From positions 34,204,668-34,268,667 of the forward strand of contig CP141145.1 of the NCBI GenBank assembly GCA_035235625.1: 64,000 bases of DNA, in the 5' to 3' direction. Positions 23,730-35,645 of the stretch are shown here, piece after piece. The DNA comes from Saururus chinensis. Taxonomy: Eukaryota > Streptophyta > Magnoliopsida > Piperales > Saururaceae. Made by a program: the position numbers and the translations under genes. The notes below the pieces were generated by a model, which was not told the origin of the DNA, made no database searches, and worked only from the letters and a program-made list of their open reading frames with translations. The stretch's first letter is position 1. Each line of letters begins with the position of its first letter.

Positions 23730-24197
23730 TTACTCAAGTTCTTTGACAACCTTAATTCCCATGGAATTAGCTGTCCCAATGATGGACTTGCAAATAGACT
23801 CCAACGGCATGTATTGACAATAAGGATCAGATTGCTTCACCTTCGCAATCTCATACACATGCTTAAGGGTTATAGAAGATGCAACAGTATGGCCAGGCCG
23901 GCCAGAACCAGACTCAATCCCAGCTGCCTTCTTCAAGTACCAAGTCACAGATGGAGATTTAACAGTGAACTCGAAGGTGTTGTCCTTGAAGGCTGTGATG
24001 GTGACTGCCATGGGAGTATCAGGTTTGTACTTTTGAGTTCGTGCGTTGAAGTCTTTACAGAAGGCCATGAGGTTGAGCCGGTACTGCCCCAAAGCTGGTC
24101 CAACTGGAGGCGCTGGGCGGGCTGCACCAGCTGGGACTGTAAGTCTGATTGTGGCAGAAACTGGGCGACGGGTTAAGATCTCTTTCAGGGTAGACAT
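23730..24197 (-). CDS. MRPL11: Mitochondrial large-subunit ribosomal protein L11 (bL11m)
   Basis: A 155-codon uninterrupted frame from ATG at 24197 to TAA at 23730. It carries the bL11 N-terminal domain (TIRLTVPAGAARPAPPVGPA, then LGQYRLNLMAFCKDFNA) and the C-terminal rRNA-binding domain (TVKSPSVTWYLKKAAGI, HVYEIAKVKQSD, SICKSIIGTANSMGIKV). Its length and the GQYRLNLMAFCKDFN variant match plant mitochondrial rather than plastid or cytosolic L11. The protein binds the GTPase-associated region of large-subunit rRNA. There is no long N-terminal presequence, as in other plant MRPL11 proteins. A TTGACAG acceptor at 24214-24220, 16 bases before the ATG, indicates a leader intron; the likely upstream exon is at 29459 onward. 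Nothing suggests it is broken. Confidence 0.95.
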   Translation of the reverse strand: MSTLKEILTRRPVSATIRLTVPAGAARPAPPVGPALGQYRLNLMAFCKDFNARTQKYKPDTPMAVTITAFKDNTFEFTVKSPSVTWYLKKAAGIESGSGRPGHTVASSITLKHVYEIAKVKQSDPYCQYMPLESICKSIIGTANSMGIKVVKELE

Positions 24198-25069
24198 TTC
24201 GGGTAAATTCTTCCTGTCAATCCAGAAAACTTCCCTTTCTCAGATATTGTAGCTTGTGCTAATCTTTAGCACGAGCCCATCATATCAGGTTTGCACCTGG
24301 CATCCAAAAGAATTGAGGCCTTCAGCATAACAGACAATACTCTTCAACACCTTGCCTTCGAAAAGATTTTCCAAAAAAAATGATCCACCACATGTTCCTG
24401 AATAAGTGGACTAGTACACGCATAGAAAATCACACACCAAAAAAATGAATTGTGCGTAGGTTACCAAAAAAAATACCTAGCACCTTGATCATTCTTTATG
24501 ATGCCCCTTATTTATTCAAAACCTGCCCTCTCCTATATCTGACATTTCCAAAGAACTATCAATCCAGGCAAGAAATTAAGCATGATTCCACAAAATTATT
24601 TTTTTGTTGATCACAATTTAAATGCCTTCCACAAAAAAAATGAAGCTACAAGCTGCAGGAAACAATTGGCATATAATGATCAACCCCATCCTTGTAAGTT
24701 CTATCAGGGAAGAAGATCAACTACAAACAATCATTTCGTTTATAAAAAATAAGAGAAATAAATGAATGAAATTATACACATCCAAATCAAACTTTAGCAA
24801 AAATAACAAAAGAAAACATTTTAAATGACTTGAAAAAGAAAAACTAACGCACTGAAGTCACAATACTAACAGTGATGCAATAGATCCTCCACCAAGATCT
24901 CCATTTTCAGAGGACAGCATATTACATAAGGCTGTGTCAGCTCCACATGGGCTAAGGACTCCATGGAGGACAAGGTTTGGAAGAACCATAGCATTTTCCC
25001 GAAAATAATCCTATATATACACTCACTTAATTACAAACCTAAAATGAATTTAGAAAACAACATTTGGAT

Positions 25070-25230
25070 CCAGCATGTAATGAGCTGGTTGAATCTCTCC
25101 CTCTCTAGAGAGAGGTCCCAGGGTCAAATCCCATTCCTGTGGAATGCACAGTGTCAGTGTGTGAGTGAGTTGGGTTGGGGGGAGGGGGGGAGTGTGCAGG
25201 GTGCGTGAGTTGTAACTATCAGTAAAAAAA
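25070..25230 (+). mobile_element. Possible tRNA-derived SINE
   Basis: GGTCCCAGGGTCAAATCCC at about 25112 resembles a Pol III B box (GGTTCAAATCC), with ATGAGCTGGTTGAATC upstream in the place of an A box, then a GT-rich tail. The A box is a poor match and no duplication was found. Confidence 0.3.
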
Positions 25231-25689
25231 TGTAGAAACCAATTCTTCAATCCAACAAGAACCATAGAAACTTGTAAAAAAATGACGATGAACGATTCAG
25301 CAACCTTGACAAGCATGTACAGTATAATGTAAACCATTTCCAGTATATCCTATACCCTTGAACAATCAGAAGACACTTGTAAGAAGATGACCTTACCTGA
25401 TGGGACGTGGTCACACACTTCAAATACATCTCATCCTAATTCTGAAACATGACTGCTGAAAATCATAAATGCAGACTATGAAATCACTGATTTGGCTGTC
25501 AAATGAAGAGATTCACCGCAATAGAGAGCACCAATATCTGTGAAATTTCTTCTTCAATAAACCGCAGCAAGAAGAATGAACTTTCGCAAGAAATGATTAA
25601 GGTAATGCCCCTATCAGAAATTCAGATTGGCTAACAAAAGCCTAATAGAAAAAACTCCCAAAGGCCTGAGAACAGATAAAACTCCAGCC

Positions 25690-26540
25690 TAACCTCACAC
25701 TACAAAAACAAAGGACTCTGAACACCCACTATCGTCAAGCATACCAAAAACAAATGAATAACAAAATTTTCAATTCAGATCAAATGTATGTTGCTAAAGA
25801 AAACGGTGAGAAACCCATATCAACCACCACAACAACAAATAGGGTCATTTGAAACACTTTTTTGTGCGTAGCCAAAAGCCATCTTTTGCAACATTAAATA
25901 AGACATCGCAAAGAACAAATCATTTTTCAACATTTGTTGAAAAAATGCCACAAGCAGAAAACCTTTTTCAATGATTTTTGAGAAAATGTCACAAATAAGC
26001 TTCCCACTCCCACCAATCTTCCTTGGGAGTTGTTTTTGTGACATAAAATAGAAAAACATATCAGCAGTTGCCATGATCCCTATTAAGTGTAGGGCAGTTG
26101 CAACATATTCAACAAAGCATCGAAACTTCATGGGATAATTGCCACGATTAGGAAACTATCGCAATTGCCCAAGGACATTTGTCACAATTTAAGGAAAGTG
26201 TCACAACTGCATGAGGGCATTTACCACATTTTTGGGAAAGCCTCTCAATTGCCTACAGGCAGTAGATGCGGTCCTTGATAGGCATTGCAATTACCTTGTC
26301 GAGTTCCCACAATTTCAAAAAAGCATGGTAACTACCTGTGGCATGTCTATTTTGACTAGCCATAGCCTGTATTCAACAAATATTATATATATGAAAAATA
26401 TATTAAAATACATGTGTATTTTATATAAAAGTTGTATATTATGAATTTTACATTTATATATAAGCCTTTACGTTTCTACTTTTGTAAATAATAGCCAGTT
26501 TTTTTCCTAAAATTTTTTGCGACATATTGGACAACTCTTC
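25690..26540. repeat. Degenerate GTCACAATT / GGCATTT repeat field
   Basis: CACTACAAAAACAAAGG at 25696 resembles a CACTA transposon terminus. It is followed by many diverged copies of phrases like TTTGTCACAATTTAAGG, ATCGCAATTGCC and GCGACAT in both directions, like a CACTA subterminal region. The opposite terminus was not found. Confidence 0.3.
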
Positions 26541-29458
26541 GCAAAAGCCTTAATTCCTTCACTGAAGCAATTTTTTTCACCATATCATATGACAGTAATA
26601 AAAACAGTTAAAATACTTCTTATTGAATTTATAAAATATATATGTATGGCGCTCTGCCTAGTCCATCTCTGGTTTGATGTTTGTGTCCTTTCACAATGCT
26701 AAATAATCAAGGTGCAAGGCACTGTGCATGATGCTTACCTCTGGAGAATAATTACTATATTTGATTGTTTAATTAGTTTAACAGAATTATTAGTAATCTA
26801 TTGCAACAATCTATTATTAAAATTTATTCTACAAATTTTTGCTTCAATTTTATTTTTATCAAATTAAAATGAATGAAAAACACTTAATCACAAGACATTT
26901 GCAAAACTTGAGTGCTTGTCCCCCCAAAAAAGCATACAGGTTAGGAAAAGGTTGACATGATCCCAGGCGCAGAGTGAGCCCTGCCAATGTGAACATAATA
27001 ATGACAAGTTCGGGATTCAGCTTCAATTTGACTAGAGGTTATTTCAGTTCAGTTCGGAAATTTCGAAGAAAAAAAGGAAAGATTTGGTACATTAGAAAAT
27101 AATGATAAAAGACATGTATCCATTGCAGCTTTAAAATGAAAACAACCAATTCATTTAAAGACACTAACAAATACACAAAATTGAGGCACAAAAAGATTTA
27201 GGTAAGAAACACATTAAAATTGGTCGACACTCCTTATGCAATAAGCCAATAACATGAGCGACGTCTATTTTACACAACATATCAACCACTATACAGATCA
27301 TTCTAACAGTCACCCTGCATAAACAGTTGCTAACCATATCCACCTTAATTAGTAATCAAAACAACAAAAGTAGTGATACATCAATAAGTTGCAAGCATAA
27401 CCAAATAAAAAAAGCTGCAAAAAATATTTATTTATTACATGTTAATCCATACCTTCCTTCAATAATCAACCATAATAATATCTATATATTATTCTATTCT
27501 CAAACCACAAAGAATATTAGCAAACCACACATATAAGTAATAGTTTTCAGCAATAACATGACTCAAAATATGACAAAATCCGTCACTTTTAACAATCATA
27601 TATTAAAGGGGAGTCTCAATCATTTCATGTAAATCCAGCACTAATCAAAAGACTTCCACAGCTAAACATGGTCTCAGCTATATTCTAAGAAAATACCGTG
27701 ACTTGACGAGATCTTAATACCCGATATCATGTATAATACCACTGCAACAAAGCATAATAAGCAGAGCATCTAAAGAACAACAATATTGAATCCAAAGTAC
27801 GAACTTGTTTGTAGCAGCTGTATCCGGACAGGCCAATTGAAGACAATGAAGTATAGCATTGTCATTATTATCATTATCCTTAAAAATCAGTATCATGACT
27901 ATGTGCTTCCAATTGAACAATGAAGATATCTTAAAAAGAAAATGATTCAACAGGGGAGAAAACATTTGACAGACACTGAATACAGAGCAGAAAAATGGAA
28001 AACACAATAATGACATCAAAGAATCCAATTTTTACCACCACTTCGTGATTAGCCTTCACGGAAGCTTGCAGTCTAAAATACATAAACCAAAATTTGCATT
28101 AATCTTTGTGTGGTAGCCATACCTACCACCGACTTGGCAAATTTCAAAAACCAAGATTAATGCAGCCTAAACAGCACAGGAATAGAAAAAACAAAAACAG
28201 TCACGCTACATAAATTCTATCGAATTTTATGGGAGTTTCCATGCAGTGTGCACAACAAAAATTAAACCATTGCAGCTTTAATATAAACTCAGATAAGCAT
28301 CTGCCATTTTTTTTCTGCATTTTTTATACAATTTTTTTTTGGGTACAGAACTATTCAAGATACTTGCCTATCAACATATATGTAAAGAGATATGAATTGT
28401 GTACCTCAGAAATACTTCTCCGAGCACTTTATTTATTTATTTTTTGGCTGTCACATCACATGTATCCGTTGAGTACATGTATGTCTACGTTATGGAGCGA
28501 TCCTGCATTTCATACAAATGACGGAGTCAATGATCGTAAGACAAAAACACAATTACTCCATTGTCCTCACCTCAAGCCTTAAGACAGGGTACATGAATAA
28601 ACGTTCTGATTCATACCCACAAGCAACAAACGTCCGTTGGGCATATAATAAGTAAAGATAAAATCTCTCCTTGATATGAAAATGAAAGGAAAATGAAATG
28701 ATTTCTCAGGTTGACCTGTTCGTCTCTAGCAAAATCCAAATTCCAGAGAGAGAGGCAGGGCCCAAAATACTGGGGAGACATGAAACCGTGTTTGGTCAAA
28801 AAATGTTGCTTAAGGAAGATTGAAGTGGGAGAAATTCAGGAAACGGTTTATAAATCCGCTGAGTTAGATAGACTTTGAATATCAGACTAGAAACCCCATG
28901 TCTTTTAGGAGTCCCAACTGTAATTTTCACGTTCTAAGACATATACTTGTTCGCTTGCATATACAGGGTAACATAACAAAATACTTATCCATCCCCCCCA
29001 CAAACTAGAGCAAAAAACCAGTAGAGCATCTCTTTCCCAAAGTGAGCCGGCTAATCACAAATTTAGTATTAGCTCCAGAGCACCACACAAGTATAGTTAT
29101 AGAGTTATACCAAACAATTTACGATCGCACGTTCCAATTCGAGAAGACATTCTACTTACGAAGGATTAAACTTTCCCAGATCAAACCCAACAAAAATCCC
29201 GAACTCGAGCGAGCAATCACAGTTTCATCCAATCACTACATCTACATAAGGGATTCACAACCCAGCACCTCCAAAACACAGAAAAACCACAAGCCTTCTT
29301 ACGCTTTCAGAGAAACAATCGACCCGACAGCCACCCCCACGATTTCATATTTGATCTAGACGAATCGGAAAGCGGAATCCAAAAAAAAAAAAAAGCTCTA
29401 CGAAAAATAACCACAGAAGATTCAAATTGAATAAAGAAGCAACAGAGATTCACATTAC

Positions 29459-29665
29459 CTGTCGATTGCGGAGAGAAACAGAGAAGAACAATCTCGCCGA
29501 AAAAACCTTCGTCAGACAGAAAAGGTAAACGATCCGAGCTTCTAAATCCAAGTCTCCGTCAGGGTCGATACTCACCGTCTCCCTCTCCTCTGGGGCTAGG
29601 GCTCGCCGGAGCTATGAGATGCCGGCAGACAAGAGGGCAGAGGGGACTTCAGAGAAGAAGGTAGT
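29459..29665 (-). promoter_or_regulatory. Leader exon and promoter region, probably of the L11 gene
   Basis: On the minus strand this is a CT-rich leader ending CAATCGACAG|GTAATG at a strong donor. Upstream lies a CG-rich stretch (GGCGAGCCCTAGCCCC). A copy of the whole stretch lies at 39816-40046 with over 85 percent identity by eye. Assignment to L11 rests on strand, distance and lack of another gene. Confidence 0.5.
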
Positions 29666-31095
29666 AAGAGAAAATTTTAGGGCAGACTGCAGAGGGGCCG
29701 GGACCGCGGTTTAACGGTCGACCGATTATTTTGACCGTGACAGAGACCGAAATATTCGGTTACTTAAGTCACGGTCAATTGGGCGTGGACATCGCGGACG
29801 CGGAATCAAACACGGTCGACCGGAAATCCATTTTCACCCCTAGTCGGGGCTTACTACTGCCCCGGTGTAAACGAACGGACGTGACTTTTACTTGTATATG
29901 TTGCCTAGTTGTCCGCTGTCCATGATGGACATAAGAACTGTTCGTCCGTTTCGGTCCGCATGGCTGCGGACGGACACGGACAATTACACCTTGCTGTAAA
30001 AAATTATTATCAATCTGAAGAAAGAAAAAAACACTATCAGTCGAAAACAATGTTAAGGATTTGAACGAGGTAAAACTCCAGTCAGAGAGAAACCAATTTG
30101 TTTAAAAAAACTAACACAATCCACACAGGGAGAAAAACCCGAAACAAAACCAAAATTGAATATATATGAATTGCCTACAACCTACAAACACCAAATCGAG
30201 CAGTTTAGATTCAAATAAATCAACCTGCACAAACTGCATACAACCTACAAACACGAAATCAAAAACAGGCCCATAAATCAATGAAAATCCAACCGTAGTT
30301 GATAAAGAAATACATTTCTACCACGCTCTTCAAAATCCACGTAAAGAATGATGCAAGAAAATCACATAAACGTATAATGTATAGAAACAAAGAAAAAATT
30401 TAAACCTTTGACCAAGCCGTAGGATGCCATTGGAAATCGTCTAGAACCGGAGGATGCTATCGCTCGAAATTAATCAAGCAAATCCAAAATTAGACTTAGG
30501 ACAAGGGACACCAGAGGAAGTCATTGGAAACCGTCGGGAGCCGAGAGGTTATGGTTGGCGGATTAGAGGAATGAACGGGATGGCGGAGGAAGCTGGTGGG
30601 AAGACTTAGTTACGAGCATTAGGGCAGCCTGTTAAAAAACTATATATATTAACATATGCGGATAGCTGCGGACACAGATAGGCTGTGTCCACAGCCGCAT
30701 ATGTGTTTGCACTGATAATTCATAATTATCAATTTTCAATGCAGATGAACATAGCTACGGATGAACGGTGAACAAATACCATCTATTTACACCCTTACCC
30801 ATTGTCATGCATGAGACAATCCAATGATCAATGTTCCATCAATATTCATCTTATTGGGAAATATATTTAATTTTATACTTTGACAATGAGCCCGGTGTAA
30901 AAAATACATGGGAGTCATTTATCTATAAAATCAATGACACACACACTAATGTATATTAGCGCTAGTGATAGTTTGTGTATCAATCTTAAATATCAAAGGT
31001 TCATATATATTCTTTATGCTAAGCTCAAGGAGTTCATCAAAAACTCTTGAGTCCCATTGAGGCCTATCATTCATACTTTCTCTATTAATAACTTG
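29666..31095. repeat. Right copy of the inverted block (partner 5985-7712)
   Basis: Contains family D (29690-29850), the hAT-type element (29855-30797, outer end ATTTACACCCTTA), then CCCATTGT at 30798-30805 and a flank (30890-31030) that again matches the left block. The innermost ~25 bases (CTCTGCAGTCTGCCC) also match the left block, and here they run on into the L11 promoter, so this is likely the original and the left block the copy. Confidence 0.75.
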
Positions 31096-31183
31096 GGTCT
31101 GGAACTTCGAAACTATTAAGCTCCAAATTGGGGGACTAGAGCATCGCCAATCTGGACTGTTGAGTAGCCTCTGGCGTTATGTT

Positions 31184-31445
31184 AAAAGTCCCACATCGTA
31201 TATACCAGCCGTGTAAACATTTCTCATTAACATGCAGTTTGCTCACTACTAGCGAGCTGTGAGGTAGTGGCGCGGTGTAAGGTGGTCCTTCACCAGATTC
31301 CGACCACCGTGGGAGGACTTGCGCGTTGGCTGAGCTCTTGTATGTTGTCCATGTTTTCCGTTTTGTTTATTCAATCTACATTGGCATTATACGCCGTTCT
31401 GAAAGTAGTGGAACAGCCTCCCCGTTTTAAAAAGGCTTATAATGC
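31184..31445 (+). repeat. 260-bp repeat opening with a snRNA-type upstream element, copy 1
   Basis: Begins AGTCCCACATCGTATATA and shares CTCATTAACATGCAGT, GCGAGCTGTGAGGT, GGCGCGGTGT and GGTGGTCCTTCACC with 49227-49500. AGTCCCACATCG equals the plant snRNA USE consensus (RTCCCACATCG), but no TATA is correctly spaced and the body matches no U RNA, 7SL or MRP RNA that I know. It could also be part of a short retroelement. Confidence 0.5.
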
Positions 31446-31637
31446 TTAAAAAAAAAGTATGCATGGAACAACCCATGCAATCTTTTTTAAGCTTTTTTTA
31501 TGATACATACATGCATAACATTGTTTTTTGTCTTAACCTTAAATAACAAGAGCAAGATAATATTATGGTTTTCGTTGTTGAATCAATATGCAAGCAGATA
31601 CTATACCAAAACAATATGCAAGCACATAAAATAAAAT

Positions 31638-31712
31638 TTTTTAAGTATCTCTTGCGAGCAAAAATTCAACGTATAGATTGAAAGTTTCAAACCATCACAT
31701 GTACGTATGCCC
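31638..31712 (-). pseudogene. 3' untranslated relic of an SDI-type gene (copy 1)
   Basis: TAAGTATCTCTTGCGAGCA with the following CAACGT, AAAGTTTC and ATCACATGTA words matches the region just past the stop codons of the SDI gene (61750-61830) and its pseudogene (49555-49630). It is cut off at about 31715 by a foldback element; the rest of the relic resumes at 35481. Confidence 0.6.
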
Positions 31713-31714
31713 CT

Positions 31715-34700
31715 TAATCATGATTAATTTTAGGAAATAGGCTTAGGAGTGGCAAAAATCCTAAAAATATATGTAATTTTATTAAAATACTAGAAATAAC
31801 CCTACACATGAGGCTATAAGTTACCCAAATGCACATACCTCCTTTTATTTTAATTCTACAAACGTATTTAATACTAAACCAACCCCACCTATCTATGCCT
31901 CCCAACCATGCCCTACCACCTCCGTCTTTGATGTTGGTTCTTCTTCTTCCCCTACTCCTCTCCTTTTGCTCCTACCTCTTCTATTTTCTCTACATCCTCT
32001 TCCTTGTCCTCTACCTCATCCCTATTTTCCTTCTTCTTGTCCTTCTTCCTAGAATCCAATGAGACTAGCTATTAATCAGTCATTGAGCCATTTAAAAATT
32101 TATTTATTTTCTTTACAATCTCTAATCTCTAAAAATAAACTCATGAATATGTTTAGTTAAGAAGCAATGGTGGATGAGGAGGAGAAGACAAAGGAGGAGG
32201 AGCAGTGGAGGAGGAGGTGGAAGCAAGAATGGGGCTAGAAAAAAAAAGCTAAGAAGGGCCATTAAAGGTTGTTACAACTCATAGGGGGCCATGTTGTCCC
32301 AACTAAAAAAAAACTATAGGGACACATGGTGATGAAGTGCAGGACTGATGGGATGAACATTGTTTGACGAATCTAGCTATAAGCATAAATAACTTTCCTC
32401 TCTCACTAATTTCAATGGTAAATTTACATAAAATAAAGGAAAAACAAAGGAGAAAGAATAATCATTTTTTCTTTTTTATATTCTTCTTCAATATCTCAGA
32501 AAATAAGACAAAACTTATCAACCATGACTTCTATGGAAGATCTAAGTATTTATACAACTCTTAGTGGCATAATTATAAATAAAACTCCAATCTATACCTT
32601 ATGACTAACCAATCAAAATTGAAGAAAACTAATTAGAAAATCCCTAAATAATCAAAACAATACGGAATAAAACAACTAGAAAAGTAAAATACTAAAAAGA
32701 AATCAAATTAGAATCAAAATTCTTATCCAAATATAATTTCAAAACTGTAACACTGTCACATAAATCGATCGCTAATAAGGATCGATCATCGATCGTCAAC
32801 TCTCGGCTTTATTTTACACTAAGCTGTCATGAGTACCAATCGATCACTTCGGTGGCCCAATCGGACGTTCCATCCATCAATCGCTCTTCATTCAGTTTGA
32901 TATTTACAAAATAATTCTATATGTGGCAATCAATCACCCATATATCCCGATCGATCGCCCAAGGGAACTTGACATATCTTCCTCTTTTGATCCCATTGCT
33001 CCTTGTATTTCAAACCAAACTAATTTACATCATCAATTCCAAGTTAATCCGCATGTTTCTTTAAGTTATGAACTTCATCTTTGAGTCTCTTACGACCTTC
33101 ATCACATGGTCCCCCCTAAAAAGGTCCAATAAAGTTTCATGGGGCAAGAGGGCCATGTGTAACAACCCGACCCAAGAGCCGACCTAGACCTGGGGTTCAA
33201 AACACAGAATCGTGGTTGTAAATGTTATTAAAACTAGGAGCGATGACATTTGTTTACGAGAGCCATAACATTCCTCTACGAGCTAGTAAGCTTTAGTGCT
33301 TTGATGCGTGTAGGATAAAACAAAACTATATTTTATATTTAATTTGGATCAGGCCAACATTGTTGTGCCATTGGTTGCTTATGTATATATTGATAACATC
33401 TTTGATGTTATTCCACTACGATTAGATCCAAATATAGTTTTGCTTAACAACTAATACATACATCAGGCAATCCAAAATCATATATGTTAAAATATATGTA
33501 TTCAAATATTTAATCAAAATCAAATTGAAATCAGACAAGAGTTAAACAAAAGCTAAGAAAGTAGCAAAAACAGACATCTCACTTTATCACAGAGCAGAGT
33601 AAAACACATAAGAGCATATTGGATCACAACAGATCATATCAAATCTCATCCAACCATATCAGATTATATCATATCAAATCGGAGCATATCTAATCAAAAC
33701 AAATCAAAATTTATTAGATCATATTAGATCAAAAGCATATCAAAGCACATCAAATTAGAGAATATCATATATCTTAATTAGTATATGCATTCATATAATT
33801 ACTTATTAAATAAGAATATCATGAACACTTACTCCCCTGAGGCTTTCGGAAGTAGCTGCATTTGGAGTTATTTTTTCATTTACGACGTTCTTCCCTTTAA
33901 GTCCAGAGACAGCGGGTGGAGTCTCCTCTTGTTCTAGAACCTTTCTCTCATTGTGCCCGAAGGCACGGGAGAAACACTTTACTTTTTTGGGGCTTTTCTA
34001 ACTCTTTACCCCTAAAAGCGATGGACATAACCTCCCTTTTCCTGAAGAGGCATTCCTCTTTACACACTCGAAGGCGGTGGACATAACCTCCCATTTCTCG
34101 GAGTCACATCGTACTTTTTATGCCCGTAAGCGACAAATAGAACCTCCCTTTACCTAGAGGCACTTCTCACTTTCTGTGCTCGTTGGCGGAGGACATAACT
34201 TTCCCTTACCAGGGTATTTCTCTCTCTCTCTCTCTCTATGTGGCCCATCGGTGAAGGATAGAACCTCGCTTTCCTACGGGCCACTTTTTTATCTCTTTCG
34301 ACCTAAGGGGGTAGGATAGAGCCTCCTCATGCTATAGGCTATTTCCCTTTTTAGAGTCACCAGATCGAGGAATAGACACTTTCGTTGTGTAGAACACACT
34401 CGAATTAGCTAAGAATGAATATTAAACGAGCAAAATCAGACTTAAAATAGGTCAAAAAACTTCATCGGAAGATCACACAGGTTTCCTATTTATAGAGGAA
34501 AAATCCGAGAGCGAACAGAGTGATGCATACATGTGTATGCGACAAGCATCGTGTGCCCGTGAAGTGCTCTTAAAGTGGCAACATGGCAGGAGTGCGTGTG
34601 GCACTATCGCGCCTGTGTGATGCATGGGATTGCATGGATCTGCCGCTCGTAGCACAGACAACTTGCATTTGCGCAAGCCCCATGACATGCGGCATGGCTT

Positions 34701-35480
34701 GAGTGCCGGCTCATGCAATGGAGCTCGCGCACCAGCTCGCTGACACCAACAAATTCATCTTTTTCCCTACTATTTTATTCTTATATTATTCTAACTTCAA
34801 AATGTAATATCTTCCTACCCCGAAGTTGGATTTATGCATTTTTTGTACCAGTGGACTCGTATCAATGAGCCCTTCGAAACTAAACCAAATATAGGTAAGT
34901 TATCCCACACTTTTTAAAAAGGTCTTGCCCATGTGACATGCTTCTAGAGGGTGTAATTTTCGATCTCAACTTTTATTTTGCGAGTTCTTCGATTCATTAT
35001 GCTCGCTACTTCAAGTATTTTATCTCTTAAAACCCCTTAAATATTTATCCAAAATTTTATAATTACCCCTAACCTCTTTGGTTAGATGTAATTAAAAAAT
35101 GAGGCATTACACCATGACCCCCTAGTTCCGTCCCTGGGTGATAGAAGAAAAGGTAGAAAAAGAGGAGCTTGTCACAGCACCAGAGGAGGGGTTGGAGTGG
35201 CAATTAGAAGGGGGAGTTGACCATAGCGGCTGGTTGACCGGCAACAACATCTAAGAGGCAGAGCTGAAGAAGGTTAGTTTTAGGATCAGTGGGTTGGTGA
35301 TGTAGAAGTATTAGGGTATTCTAGTAACTTCAAGCTACATGTGTAAAAGTTACAATGCGTGTATGGTCATTTCTAATATTTTGGTGAAATTACATACATT
35401 TTTAAGATTTTAACCAAATCTAAGGCTATTTTCAAAAATTACTCAATTATTAAGTACACTTAAGTGTATAAAAAAATTGA
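31715..35480. mobile_element. Foldback/TIR element interrupted by a solo LTR C
   Basis: The left end (31720-31850: AAATATATGTAATTTTATTA, AGAAATAACCCTACACATG) matches the right end inverted (35470-35340: AAAATGTATGTAATTTCACC, AGAAATGACCATACACGC). CT-rich (31915-32050) and GA-rich (32165-32235) tracts are also mirrored. The element sits inside an SDI relic. A MULE or similar DNA element is possible; no transposase is visible. Confidence 0.5.
33158..35111 (+). mobile_element. Solo LTR, family C, 1954 bp, TSD CCATG
   Basis: Starts TGTAACAACCCGACCC and ends GAGGCATTACA, flanked by exact CCATG duplications (33153-33157 and 35112-35116). The middle (33830-34380) is a run of diverged repeats around CATAACCTCCCTTT and CTTTTT phrases. 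A second family C copy ends at 47582. Confidence 0.9.
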
Positions 35481-35520
35481 AATACCCTGAAATGGTGGAG
35501 GCAAGAGTCTTTGCTGAGAA
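35481..35520 (-). pseudogene. Exon 4 relic of the SDI-type copy 1
   Basis: CCCTGAAATGGTGGAGGCAA and GAGTCTTTGCTGAGA align with 62005-62040 of the intact SDI gene (CCCTGACATTGTGGAGCCGA, GAGTCTTTGCTGAGA). With 31638-31712 it marks a third SDI copy destroyed by insertions. Confidence 0.6.
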
Positions 35521-35524
35521 TCTT

Positions 35525-35645
35525 AGGGGTGGAAGTTGGTCATTTGGTCACGGTCAAACACTGACCGTGACCAACTGACATGACCATTTAAGGTCATGCC
35601 TGTGACCATGACCGACTGTCCATCGGACACGGTCACGGACATGGT
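35525..35645. mobile_element. Diverged family D MITE
   Basis: Opens TTAGGGGTGGAAGTTGGTC and repeats GGTCACGGTCA in direct and inverted orientation (GACCGTGACC). It interrupts the SDI exon 4 relic. Confidence 0.5.

Larger units (their letters stand above)
24214..29458 (-). other. Inferred 5.2-kb intron in the L11 leader
   Basis: The acceptor before the L11 start and the AG|GTAATG donor at 29458 are the only well-placed pair on this strand, and no other gene is visible between them. The donor side (29040-29450) is T-rich with wording typical of plant first introns. The interior holds a possible SINE (25070-25230) and a repetitive stretch (25690-26540). That it is one intron of the L11 gene is inference. 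Confidence 0.45.

Noticed and set aside
23556..24176. A 206-residue frame on the plus strand
   Set aside because: It is the antisense shadow of the L11 coding sequence.
31184..31445. A functional U-snRNA, MRP or telomerase RNA gene
   Set aside because: The USE match is good, but the transcript body matches none of these that I know, and no TATA is spaced as Pol II or Pol III snRNA genes need.
32364..32564. Small hydrophobic frame near the CT/GA-rich tracts
   Set aside because: Low-complexity AT-rich DNA within the foldback element; no motif.
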